From: Paracoccus endophyticus
GTDB lineage: Bacteria > Pseudomonadota > Alphaproteobacteria > Rhodobacterales > Rhodobacteraceae
Assembly: GCF_003286075.1 (NCBI RefSeq)
Contig: NZ_QLUV01000008.1
Coordinates: forward strand, 62,001 to 126,000
Reading direction: 5' to 3'
DNA: 64,000 nucleotides
Below the pieces are notes generated by a model. It did no database searches, was not told where the DNA came from, and worked only from the letters and a program-made list of their open reading frames with translations. Each line of letters opens with the position of its first letter. The first letter of the stretch is position 1. This document shows, one piece after another, positions 18,777 through 28,156 of the stretch. Made by a program: the position numbers and the translations under genes.

Positions 18777-20723
18777 TCACTCGTCTGCGGGATCGTGTGC
18801 CGCGCGGCGCAGCGCCGCCTGGGCGGCATGCTCGCTGTCATGGATCGTGGGGCGGCGGCGGCGTTCCAGCGTCTGTCCAAGGCGGCGGCGCAGAAAGGCC
18901 GAGGTCGAATAGCGCGAGACATGGCCGTAATGCCGTGTTTCCAGGTCATCGACCATCTCGGACCAGGCGCGCTCGACCGGCTCGGCGATGTGGAACTGGT
19001 CGTAGTTGACCACCACGTCCACGCGCCGCCCCAGCGGACCGACCACCCCGTTCACCCGCTGGCGGATCGCCTCGACATCCGCCAGGCTGCGGACCGCCAG
19101 GCGCGACAGGTTGATGAACAGGATCTCCTTGGCCGCGTCCCAGACGATCCGCCGTTCCAGCGGGATGGTCAGCAGGTCGTCCTTCAGCCCCATGGGCGCG
19201 TCGGTGAAGATGCGCGGGTCCATGGGCGCCACGTCGTCCAGCAGGGGGGTGAACCCCATGTGGTCGAGGATGTCGCGCTGCACGTCGATGCCGGGCGCGA
19301 CCTCGGTCAGGCGCAGGCCGGCCGGTTCCAGCCGGAACACGCAGCGTTCCGTGACGTACAGCACCGGCTGCCCCAGCCGGGCGGCGCGGGCGCCCGAGAA
19401 TGTGACCTGCTCGACCGACGCGCCGAACTTGCGGGCGCGGCCCTCGACCGCGATCCGCAGCCGGCCCTCGGCCGCCTGCACGGACAGGCCGCCCGCGGTG
19501 AAGGTGCCGGCGAACACCAGGTGCCGCGCGTTCTGGCTGATGTTGATGAAGCCGCCCGAGCCCGCCAGCTTGGGGCCGAAGCGGCTGACGTTCACGTTGC
19601 CCGTGCCGTCCACCTCGGCCATCCCCAGGCAGGCAAGGTCCAGCCCGCCGCCGTCGTAGAAGTCGAACTGCTGGTTCTGGGCGATGATCGCGTCGGTGTT
19701 GACCGCCGCGCCGAAATCGAGGCCGGATGCCGGCTGGCCGCCGATCACCCCCGGTTCGGCGGTCAGGGTCACATGGTCCAGCAACCCCTCCTCAGCTGCG
19801 ACCGCCGCGACCCCCTCGGGCATGCCGATCCCCAGGTTCACGACGCCGCCCACCGGCAGCTCGAAGGCCGCGCGGCGGGCGATGATCTTGCGGTCGGTCA
19901 GCGGCAGGGGTGCCGCCCCGCCCATCGGCGCGCGATAGCGGCCGGTGTAGAAGCGGTTGTACTGCGTGGCATAGGTCTGCGGATGCAGCTCCGCGGGCGC
20001 CAGGACCACGGCATCGACCAGCGCGCCGGGGATCACCACGTCGCGCGCGGGCAGGGTGCCCGCGGCCACCACCTCGTCCACCTGCACGATCACGACCCCG
20101 CCCGAGTTCCGCGCCGCCATGGCCTGCGCGAGGTTGTCGAGGATCAGGGCCTCGCGCTCCATGGTGATGTTGCCGCGCTGGTCGGCGGTCGATCCGCGCA
20201 GCAAGGCCACATGGATCGGCATGGCCTTGAAGAACAGCCGCTCGACGCCGCCGATGGTGACAAGCTCGACCAGATCCTCTTTGGCGGCGGCGCTGATGCG
20301 GCCGCCGCCAAGGCGCGGATCGACAAAGGTTTCCAGCCCCACATGGCTGATGGTGCCGGGCTTGCCCGCGGCGATGTCGCGATAGAGATGCGAGATCACG
20401 CCCTGCGGAAAGTTCCAGCCCTCGATCTCGCCCGCCAGCGCCCGCGCGCCCAACTGCGGGATCAGACCCCAGTGGCCACCGATGATCCGCCGCACCAGCC
20501 CCGGCGCCGCCAGCCGGTCCAGCCCCCGGCCCTTGCCGTCGCCCTGACCGGCGGCGAACAGCAGCGTCAGGTCGCGCGGGTTGCCTTCCTCGGCGAAGCG
20601 GTCGCCCAGCGCCTTGAGCAGCCCGTCCGGGACCCCCGCGCCGACGAAGCCCGAGGTGGTGACGGTGTCGCCCGAATGCACCAGGGCTGCGGCATCGCGG
20701 GCGGGAACGATCTTGTTGGGCAT
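18777..20723 (-). CDS. acyl-CoA:acetate/3-ketoacid CoA transferase (YdiF-like) with C-terminal extension
   Basis: A 648-residue family I CoA transferase with both half-domains in one chain. The N-terminal half has SGDTVTTSGFVGAGVPDGLL and the GGHWGLIPQLG segment. The C-terminal half has VVNLGIGMPEGVA and TAEPGVIGG, where the glutamate fits the catalytic residue that carries the CoA thioester. YdiF-type enzymes are usually near 530 residues; here about 120 more follow (about residues 525-648), with conserved-looking VDVVVNYDQFHI and SRYSTSAFLRRRLG. It moves CoA between short-chain carboxylic acids in the cytoplasm. Only 3 bases separate it from the GntP-type permease gene upstream, so uptake and activation of the same acid is likely. 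Confidence 0.88.
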   Translation of the reverse strand: MPNKIVPARDAAALVHSGDTVTTSGFVGAGVPDGLLKALGDRFAEEGNPRDLTLLFAAGQGDGKGRGLDRLAAPGLVRRIIGGHWGLIPQLGARALAGEIEGWNFPQGVISHLYRDIAAGKPGTISHVGLETFVDPRLGGGRISAAAKEDLVELVTIGGVERLFFKAMPIHVALLRGSTADQRGNITMEREALILDNLAQAMAARNSGGVVIVQVDEVVAAGTLPARDVVIPGALVDAVVLAPAELHPQTYATQYNRFYTGRYRAPMGGAAPLPLTDRKIIARRAAFELPVGGVVNLGIGMPEGVAAVAAEEGLLDHVTLTAEPGVIGGQPASGLDFGAAVNTDAIIAQNQQFDFYDGGGLDLACLGMAEVDGTGNVNVSRFGPKLAGSGGFINISQNARHLVFAGTFTAGGLSVQAAEGRLRIAVEGRARKFGASVEQVTFSGARAARLGQPVLYVTERCVFRLEPAGLRLTEVAPGIDVQRDILDHMGFTPLLDDVAPMDPRIFTDAPMGLKDDLLTIPLERRIVWDAAKEILFINLSRLAVRSLADVEAIRQRVNGVVGPLGRRVDVVVNYDQFHIAEPVERAWSEMVDDLETRHYGHVSRYSTSAFLRRRLGQTLERRRRPTIHDSEHAAQAALRRAAHDPADE

Positions 20724-20726
20724 GGT

Positions 20727-22112
20727 TCAAAGCCCCAGCGAGCCGAGGATGATGACGACGATCGTGGCCAGGACCGGGATCGCCACGGACACCACGAAGA
20801 TGTCGCCGTAGCTTTTCTTGTGGGTCAGCCCGGTGATCGCCAGCAGGGTGATGACGGCGCCGTTGTGGGGCAGCGCGTCGAAGCCGCCCGAGGACAGCGC
20901 CGTGACGCGGTGCATCAGCTCCATGCTGATGCCCTGTTCGCGCGCCATCGTCGCGAACTGCTCGCCCAGCGCCTGCAGCGCGATGGACATCCCGCCCGAG
21001 GCCGAGCCGGTGATCCCCGCCAGCACGTTCACGGCGACGGCCAGCGAGGCGACGGGGTTCGTCGGGAACAGCCCCAGCACCGCGTCGCGGATGATGGCGA
21101 AGGCGGGCAGCGAGGCGATCACCGCGCCATAGCCCACCTCGGACGCCGTGTTGAAGATCGGCAGCAGCGAGCCCATGGTGCCGCTGTTGATGCTGTCGGT
21201 CAGGTTGGTGAACCGGCGCCAGTTCAGCCCGATGGCCAGCACGATGGACACGACCAGCGCCCCGATGATCGCCCAGATGCCGGCCACCGATTGCAGCGAG
21301 GTCGCGCCGTATTTCGGATCGGCAAGGTAGGTCGCGTTCATCTGCGGGATGATGACATAGGTGAACAGCGCGTTCAGCGCGATGACCGAGATCACGGGCA
21401 GGATCGCCACCCAGAAGCCGGGCAGGTCCATGTCCTCGGGCAGCGAGCTGTCGGCGGCGGTGCGCTCGTGCTGGCCATAGCCCTCGGACCGGGCGTGGGC
21501 CGCGGCCGAGCGGCGGTTCAGCCACAGCACGCCGCCGCCCAGCATGATCAGGCCCGCGACCGTGCCCAGGATCGGGGCGGCAAAGACGTTGGTGCCGAAA
21601 AAGGGCATCGGGATCGCGTTCTGGATCGCCGGGGTGCCGGGAAAGGCGGTCATGGTAAAGGTGAAGGAGCCCAGCGCGATCGCCGCGGGCAGCAGGCGCT
21701 TGGGCACGCCGGCGCTGCGGAACAGGGCGTTGGCAATGGGGTAGATGGCAAAGGCCACGACGAACAGCGACACGCCCCCATAGGTCAGCACGCCGCAGGC
21801 CAGCACCACGGCCAGGATGGCGCGGTGGGCGCCGACACGTTCGACGATCTGCTCGGCGATGGTGCGGGCGGCGCCGCTGTCGGCCATGACCTTGCCGAAG
21901 ATCGCCCCCAGCAGGAACAGCGGGAAATAGGTGATCACATAGCCGCCCAGCGACTTCATGAAGATCTGGGTATAGGTGGCAAGGATCGGCAGATCGCCCG
22001 CCATCAGCACGGCCAGCAGGGCCAGCAGCGGCGCAAGGATCAGCACGTTGATCCCGCGATAGGCGAGATACATCAGCAGCGCCAGAGAGAGCAGAATGCC
22101 GAAAAGGCCCAT
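20727..22112 (-). CDS. GntP-family permease, possibly hydroxybutyrate/short-chain acid
   Basis: A 461-residue inner-membrane protein with about 12 hydrophobic segments, starting MGLFGILLSLALL at ATG 22112; the frame is open to 22163, but the extra residues are polar and unlike the family. ILAPLLALLAVL, YFPLFLLGAIFGK and the GITGSASGGMSIAL and SSGGFDALPHNGAV segments are typical of the GntP/gluconate:H+ symporter superfamily branch that includes hydroxybutyrate permeases. The next gene is a CoA transferase, 3 bases on. A short hydroxy or keto acid is therefore a better guess than gluconate. Confidence 0.87.
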   Translation of the reverse strand: MGLFGILLSLALLMYLAYRGINVLILAPLLALLAVLMAGDLPILATYTQIFMKSLGGYVITYFPLFLLGAIFGKVMADSGAARTIAEQIVERVGAHRAILAVVLACGVLTYGGVSLFVVAFAIYPIANALFRSAGVPKRLLPAAIALGSFTFTMTAFPGTPAIQNAIPMPFFGTNVFAAPILGTVAGLIMLGGGVLWLNRRSAAAHARSEGYGQHERTAADSSLPEDMDLPGFWVAILPVISVIALNALFTYVIIPQMNATYLADPKYGATSLQSVAGIWAIIGALVVSIVLAIGLNWRRFTNLTDSINSGTMGSLLPIFNTASEVGYGAVIASLPAFAIIRDAVLGLFPTNPVASLAVAVNVLAGITGSASGGMSIALQALGEQFATMAREQGISMELMHRVTALSSGGFDALPHNGAVITLLAITGLTHKKSYGDIFVVSVAIPVLATIVVIILGSLGL

Positions 22113-22484
22113 GTCCGTCAGTCCTTCTGGTTGATCGTGACCGAAAGGTGCAGAGCGGCGCAAGATTTGGCAAGCGCGTTCCTCCCGGGCGGGCGGGACC
22201 GCGACCGGGTGCGTCGTCGCGCGATCACAGGGCCGCGGTGCCCTGGACCGCGGGTGATCCCGCAGGGCGTCTGTCGCTTGCCGCCCGTCGTCGGGGCCCG
22301 CCCCACCGCGACGGACGATCCTTGCGGCCTCCCCAGAAGGCCGTCAGCCCCCGGCGCGGCGCCCCCGCGCCTGCCTGCTCCAAGATTCGACAGGCCGGAC
22401 GGGAACGTCTTGCACCGTCCGGTGATTGGTCCCAGGGCCACCAGGCGTTTCCCCGTGCCGGCCCGTTGCCCGATCGGAGCTGGC
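22113..22484. promoter_or_regulatory. divergent intergenic region with a two-step hairpin
   Basis: 372 bases between the permease and antiporter starts. No gene was recognised. At 22223-22259 there is a hairpin with outer arms GATCAC/GTGATC and inner arms CCGCGGT/ACCGCGG, a 4-base bulge on one side and a 7-base loop. The rest is GC-rich with no clear promoter elements; both operons must start here. Confidence 0.5.
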
Positions 22485-23783
22485 ATGCAAGCCGACCTGA
22501 CCTATCCCCTGTTTCTGGTCCTGCTGGGCGCGGGCATCCTGATCGCCGCGCTGGTGCCGCCGATCGTCGCGCATTACCGGCTGCCCCGGCTGATGACGCT
22601 GCCGATCGGGTGCGTGCTGGGCGGGATCGGCATCGGGTTCTTCCTGGACCTGCCGTTGGTCGACGTGATCGACGGCGGCACGGTCATCACCCATGCCACG
22701 GAACTGGTGGTGCTGCTGTCGCTGACCGGCTGCGGGCTCAAGATCGACCGGGCGCCGGGGTGGCGCAGCTGGGGAACGACCTGGCGGCTGCTGGCGATCA
22801 CCATGCCGCTGTGCATCGCCGGCGTGACGCTGCTGGGGTGGGGGATCATGGGTCTGCCGCTGGCCGCGGCGCTGCTGCTGGGCGCGGCCATGGCGCCGAC
22901 CGACCCGGTGCTGGCCGCGTCCGTTCAGGTCGGCCCGCCCGGCCAGGGCGACGGCGACGAGGCGCGCTTCGCCCTGACGTCCGAGGCAGGGCTGAACGAC
23001 GCCCTGGCGTTTCCCTTCGTCCATCTGGCGCTGGCCGCAGCGGCGGCCTTTGCGGCGGAAAGCGCCCTGCCGGGCGACACGGGCCGATTCAGCCTGGCGG
23101 TGCTTCAGGACTGGCTGGTCCATGACGTGCTGTGGCGCACGGCGGCCGGGCTGGCGGCCGGGCTGGCGGTCGGCGGCGCAACCGCCTGGCTGGTCTTTCG
23201 CGTGGCGCCCGGCGGCAGCGTCGCGGATGCGTTCCTGGGGCTGGGACTGATGCTGGCGTCCTATGGGCTGGCCGAGATGGCCGAGGGCTACGGCTTCCTT
23301 GCCGTCTTCGTCGCCGCCGTCACCTTTCGCCAGATCGAGGTGCGCCACAGGCTGCACTCGGACCTGCACCATTTCGTCGAGCAGATCGAGGTGATGGGCC
23401 TGATCATGGTGATGTTCGTCCTGGGGATGGCGGTGGGGCAGGGGCTGCTGCGCCCGCTGGGCTGGACCGGGGGGCTTGTCGCCGCGCTGTTCCTGCTGGT
23501 CGTGCGTCCGGCGGCGGGCTGGGTCGCGCTGGCGGGCGCCGGGCTGACGCGGCGGTCGCGGGCGGCCGTCAGCGTGCTGGGCATCCGCGGCGTGGGGTCG
23601 GTCTATTACATGGCCTATGGGCTGGGGCACGCGCCCTTCTCGGTCGAGATGGGGCGCGAACTGTGGGCGGTGATGACCCTGATCGTCCTGATCTCGATCG
23701 TCTTCCACGGCTTCGCGGCGCCCCACATCATGGCGCAGCTGAACGACGCCGAGCAGGGGACCCCGGTCGAGCGCGTTCCCTGA
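22485..23783 (+). CDS. cation:proton antiporter, CPA1 type
   Basis: A 432-residue inner-membrane protein with about 12 hydrophobic segments, starting at ATG 22485 (MQADLTYPLFLVLL) with GGAGC upstream. Family marks are GAAMAPTDPVLAASVQVG, the acidic cation site in LTSEAGLNDALAFPFV, and the late VSVLGIRGVGSVYYMAYG segment. Such proteins swap Na+ or K+ for H+ and help keep pH and ion balance. A short charged loop and HRLHSDLHHFVEQIE follow the middle; there is no large cytoplasmic tail. It is transcribed alone and ends 161 bases from the convergent ferredoxin reductase gene. The cation cannot be told from sequence. Confidence 0.88.
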   Translation: MQADLTYPLFLVLLGAGILIAALVPPIVAHYRLPRLMTLPIGCVLGGIGIGFFLDLPLVDVIDGGTVITHATELVVLLSLTGCGLKIDRAPGWRSWGTTWRLLAITMPLCIAGVTLLGWGIMGLPLAAALLLGAAMAPTDPVLAASVQVGPPGQGDGDEARFALTSEAGLNDALAFPFVHLALAAAAAFAAESALPGDTGRFSLAVLQDWLVHDVLWRTAAGLAAGLAVGGATAWLVFRVAPGGSVADAFLGLGLMLASYGLAEMAEGYGFLAVFVAAVTFRQIEVRHRLHSDLHHFVEQIEVMGLIMVMFVLGMAVGQGLLRPLGWTGGLVAALFLLVVRPAAGWVALAGAGLTRRSRAAVSVLGIRGVGSVYYMAYGLGHAPFSVEMGRELWAVMTLIVLISIVFHGFAAPHIMAQLNDAEQGTPVERVP

Positions 23784-23944
23784 CGCGGCCGGGCAGGCCC
23801 GCCGCCGCGGTCGGTCAGCCGTCCTGCCACAAGGCCGGCAGGCGGATGCCGAAGCGACAGACACCGAGAGCGCGGGAATCCCGCTGGACGGCGAGGCGGT
23901 CTGGCGGCCCGACAACGCGGTTCGCGCGCTGGACCGCCTGCCCC

Positions 23945-25159
23945 TCAGGCTGGCGGCAGCAGCGCCTTGAGGTCGTGTCCCGCCGCAATCAGCGCGGCGG
24001 GCGTGACCGCCACCCCGGCGCCCAGCAGCTTGCGCGCCGCGATGTGCACGCCGGGCCGGTTGACGGTCTCGACCGCGATCAGCCGGTCGTCGCGAAAGGC
24101 AAAGACCGAATGGACGGCGCCGTCCTCGTCGCTCTGCGCGATGATCTCGTCGGCTCCGGTGGACAGGCCCGCGATCTGCAGCTTCAACGCCCCCTGATCC
24201 GACCAGAACCACGGCAGCGCGGCATAGGGGGCGGCCGGGGCCCCCATGATCGCGCGGGCGACATGGCGGGCGTGGTCGGTCGCGGCCTGCACCGATTCCA
24301 GGCGGATGCGTTCCTGTCCGCTGGGAAAGTTCGCGCAGTCGCCGATCGCGAAGATGCGGGGGTCCTCGGTGCGCAGGTCGGCGTCCACGACGATCCCGTT
24401 CGCCACCGCCAGTCCCGCCGCCTCGGCCAGTTCCGAATTCGGCCGCACGCCGGTCGCCACCAGCACCAGGTCCGCCGGCACGACGCCGCTGTCCAGCGCA
24501 ACCCCCTCGACGCGGTCGGTGCCCAGGATGGCAAGCGCGCGGGCGCCCAGCCGGACGTCCACGCCGTCCGCGACATGGGCGGCCAGAAAGCGGGCCGACA
24601 TCGCGCCCGTGATGGACCGGCCCATCAGCCGGTCCGCGGCCTCGAGGACCGTGACCTCCAGCCCCGCGGCGCGGGCGACCGAGGCGAACTCGAGCCCGAT
24701 GAACCCCCCGCCGATCACCACCGCGCGGCGCGCCTGCGCCATCGCGTCGCGCAGGCGGCGGGCGTCAGCCAGGCCGCGCAGTTCGTGCACGCCGGGCAGG
24801 TCCAGCCCGTCCAGGGGCGGGCGGATGGTGCGCGCCCCGGTCGCAAGGACAAGATGGTCAAAGCCAAGGCGTTCGCCACCGTCCAGCACCACCTCGGCCG
24901 CAAGGCGGTCGATGGCCGAGACGCGGGTCATCGGCCGATAGGTGATGTCGGCGCGCGCAAAGAAGCTGTCGGGCTTCAGCGCCAGCCGCGCCGCATCGCC
25001 GTCCTTCATGTAGGCCTTGGACAGGGGCGGGCGCTGATAGGGCAGGCCGGGCTCGTCCCCGATCAGGGTGATGGACCCCGCGAACCCGTCCTGGCGCAGG
25101 CTGGACGCGACCTGCAACCCCGCCTGGCCTGCGCCCACGATCACGACACGGCCGCTCAT
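23945..25159 (-). CDS. NAD(P)H ferredoxin reductase of a P450 system (putidaredoxin reductase-like)
   Basis: A 404-residue FAD enzyme that passes electrons from NAD(P)H to the adjacent ferredoxin. The N-terminal FAD-binding GAGQAGLQVA (about 8-17), the second nucleotide-binding motif VVIGGGFIGLEFA (about 146-158), the central ATGARTI and the late IFAIGDCANFP are in standard order. Family proteins begin at MSGRVVIVG, which selects ATG 25159 over the open frame to 25201. One base separates it from the ferredoxin gene upstream, and a cytochrome P450 precedes that, giving a complete class I electron-transfer chain. The C-terminal domain (about 320-404) is the usual interface. Confidence 0.93.
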   Translation of the reverse strand: MSGRVVIVGAGQAGLQVASSLRQDGFAGSITLIGDEPGLPYQRPPLSKAYMKDGDAARLALKPDSFFARADITYRPMTRVSAIDRLAAEVVLDGGERLGFDHLVLATGARTIRPPLDGLDLPGVHELRGLADARRLRDAMAQARRAVVIGGGFIGLEFASVARAAGLEVTVLEAADRLMGRSITGAMSARFLAAHVADGVDVRLGARALAILGTDRVEGVALDSGVVPADLVLVATGVRPNSELAEAAGLAVANGIVVDADLRTEDPRIFAIGDCANFPSGQERIRLESVQAATDHARHVARAIMGAPAAPYAALPWFWSDQGALKLQIAGLSTGADEIIAQSDEDGAVHSVFAFRDDRLIAVETVNRPGVHIAARKLLGAGVAVTPAALIAAGHDLKALLPPA

Positions 25160-25160
25160 C

Positions 25161-25484
25161 TCAGACCTGCGCCTCGGGCAGGTGGACGACAAGGCCGTCA
25201 AGGTCCTGCGTCATCCTGATCTGGCACGACAGGCGGCTGGCGTCCGTCACCGGCGAGGCGGCGCAGTCCAGCAGGTCCATCTCTCCGTCCTTGCGGGGGC
25301 CGGTCCTTGCCGTCCAGGCGTCATCGACATAGCAGTGGCAGGTCGCGCACATCATCGCGCCGCCGCATTCGCCGATGATGCCGCCCACGTCGTTCCGGAC
25401 CGCGGTTTCCATCACGCTGGCGCCTTCGGCCGCGTCGAGGGTGGTGCGGGTGCCGTCGGCGGCGACATAGGTGACATGGGGCAT
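25161..25484 (-). CDS. [2Fe-2S] ferredoxin, putidaredoxin/adrenodoxin type
   Basis: A 107-residue ferredoxin from ATG 25484. The cluster ligands are C40, C46, C49 and C87, a C-x5-C-x2-C-x37-C spacing identical to that of putidaredoxin. The typical IGECGGAMMCATCHCYV and the SCQIRMTQDLDGLVVHLPE tail are present. It shuttles single electrons between the reductase gene product downstream and the P450 encoded upstream. The frame is open to 25556, but the extra N-terminal residues are unlike the family. C51 and C74 are extra cysteines not expected to bind the cluster. Confidence 0.96.
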   Translation of the reverse strand: MPHVTYVAADGTRTTLDAAEGASVMETAVRNDVGGIIGECGGAMMCATCHCYVDDAWTARTGPRKDGEMDLLDCAASPVTDASRLSCQIRMTQDLDGLVVHLPEAQV

Positions 25485-25501
25485 GGGCGTTGGTCCTTGG
25501 A

Positions 25502-26679
25502 TCAGGTCAGGCGGACGGGCAGGTTGATCGGCCCGCGAAAGCCGAAGCCGCGCCATTGCACGGCAGAGGGGTCGGGCAGGCTCATCGCGGGAAAGCGCGT
25601 GAACAGCATCTCCAGCAGGATCTTGCCCACGGTGCGGCGCGCGACATGGCTGCCGGCGCAGTGGTGGGGGCCGCTGCCGAACGACAGATGGTTGTTCCTG
25701 GGGCGGAAGACGTGGAAGGTCTCGCCGTCCTCGTAAAGCTCCTCGTCGCGGTTCCCGGACGCCTGGATAGTCATCACCGTGTCGCCCCTGGGAATCAGGC
25801 AGCCGCGGATCTCGACATCCTCAAGCGCGCGGCGCGAGCTGGCCTGGATCGGCGCGACCCAGCGGATTCCTTCTTCAAAGGCGGTGCCCCAGGCGCCCCT
25901 GGCGCGCACCTCCTCCAGCTGGTCGGGGTTGGTCAGCAGTCCATAGACGATGGTGGACAGCGCGTCGCGCGGCTCGTTGATGCCGCCGCCGATGGCGATC
26001 TTGATGTTGGCGACGATCTGGCTCAGCGGGATCGGGTCCGCCGCGTTCACCATGACCGACAGCGCCGAGGCGTCGGGTTCGGCGCGCACCCGCTCGATCG
26101 CGCGGTCAAGCAGCGCGTTCATCTCGGCGTTGGCGCGGTCCGACCGCTCGAACGGCTCGGGCCGCCAGCCGAAGTTGCCGGCGCCGTGGATCAGCGCCTC
26201 GGACCATTCCTGCATGTCCTCGTCGCTGGCCTCGGGGATGCCGAGGATATGGGCCAGGATGCGCGCCGCGATCGGACCCGCCAGGTCCCTGTGCAGATCG
26301 ACGATCCCGTCCGTCGGCAGCCGGTCCATGTAGTCGGACGCGAACTGGCGATAGAGCGGGGCCCAGACCGTCTCGATGGTCTTGGGCATCAGCGCGGGGG
26401 CCATGGCCATCCGCTCGGCCAGATGCTCGGGCCCGTCCTTGCGCATCAGCGTATGGGCCTGGAAGGCGGGCTTCATCGGCGTCCGGGGGTCGTCCGAGCT
26501 GAACAGCGCGGGCGTGTCCTTGACGTATTTCGCGTCGGCGGCCTTGGTCAGGAAGGTCCGGCCGACAGCCTTGACCCGCAGCACCGGCGCCTCGGCCCGC
26601 AAGCGCCGATAGATCGGATAGGGGTCGAGGTGAAGCTGGTCGATGGTGATCGTCTCGTCGATCGGGGCAAGCGGGGCGG

Positions 26680-26683
<4 letters not shown>
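25502..26683 (-). CDS. cytochrome P450, class I
   Basis: A 393-residue soluble P450. ExxR is at 271-274 (EGIR), ASGNRDEE at 308-315, and the heme loop FGSGPHHCAG places the ligand cysteine at 342. The I-helix, where most P450s have an acid-threonine pair, reads GGINEP at 233-238, so the usual Asp and Thr are replaced by Asn236 and Glu237. No membrane anchor is present. ATG 26683 overlaps the stop of the ABC ATPase upstream (ATGA), and ferredoxin and reductase follow, so transport and oxidation are expressed together. The substrate is unknown; hydroxylation or demethylation of an imported small molecule is inferred. Confidence 0.95.
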
Positions 26684-27403
<720 letters not shown>

Positions 27404-27411
<8 letters not shown>

Positions 27412-28156
27412 GCTCGTCGCCCCCCAGATAGACCGCCCGCACCCCGGGATGGGCCATGATCTCGGCCACCGTGCCCTCCGCGAACAGCCCGCCGTTGACC
27501 AGCACCGAGATGCGGTCGGCAAACGAGAACACAAGGTCCATGTCGTGCTCGATCAGCAGGATCGAGACATCCCTGGGCAGCCGTCCCAGCGTGTCGAGCA
27601 GGTCCTGCCGCTCGGCCTCGGGGACGCCGGCCGCGGGCTCGTCCAGCAGCAGCACGCGCGGGGCGCCCGCCAGCGCGATCGCGATCTCCAGCAGGCGCTG
27701 CTTGCCATAGGACAGATCGCGCGTCGGCAAGGCCATCACGTCGCCCAGGCCGAAACGCTCGATCAGTTCGGCGATCTCGCGGGCGATGTCGCGCCGGGTG
27801 CCGAGGCCGCGCCAGAAGTCGCCGCCCCCCCGCATCCGCTCGCTGACCGCCAGCCCGATGGATTCGACGGGCGTCAGGTCGCCGAACAGCTGGTTGATCT
27901 GGAACGTCCGGCCCAGTCCCAGGCGCACCCGCTGGGTCCGGCCCAGGCGCGTGATGTCGATGCCGCCCAGCAGCACCTGCCCCGCGTCGGGGGCCAGCAC
28001 GCCGGTCAGCTGGTTGACGAAGGTCGTCTTTCCCGCGCCGTTGGGCCCGATCAGCGCGTGGCGCGCCCCGTGGGCCAGGGTCAGGGTCACGTCGTTCGTG
28101 GCCACCAGCCCGCCGAAGCACTTGTGCAGGCCGATGGTCTGCAGCGCCGCGCTCAT
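27404..28156 (-). CDS. branched-chain-amino-acid-type ABC transporter ATPase (LivG-like)
   Basis: A 250-residue ATPase from ATG 28156 (MSAALQTIGLHKCFGGL). Walker A is GPNGAGKT, the signature is LSYGKQRLLEIA (the LivG variant of LSGGQ), Walker B VLLLDEPAAG and the switch LLIEHDMDLV. The insertion FQINQLFGDLTPVES after the Q-loop is typical of the HAAT family. ATG overlaps the stop of the LivM-like permease gene (ATGA). Confidence 0.92.

Noticed and set aside
18795..23783. Open frame of 1662 codons on the plus strand
   Set aside because: Only its last 432 codons (from 22485) are a real gene. The rest is antisense to the CoA transferase and permease genes; high GC at third positions removes stop codons from the opposite strand.
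23784..23944. Possible gene remnant between the antiporter and the ferredoxin reductase
   Set aside because: A short open stretch in one plus-strand frame reads without stops but has no start codon and no family resemblance.
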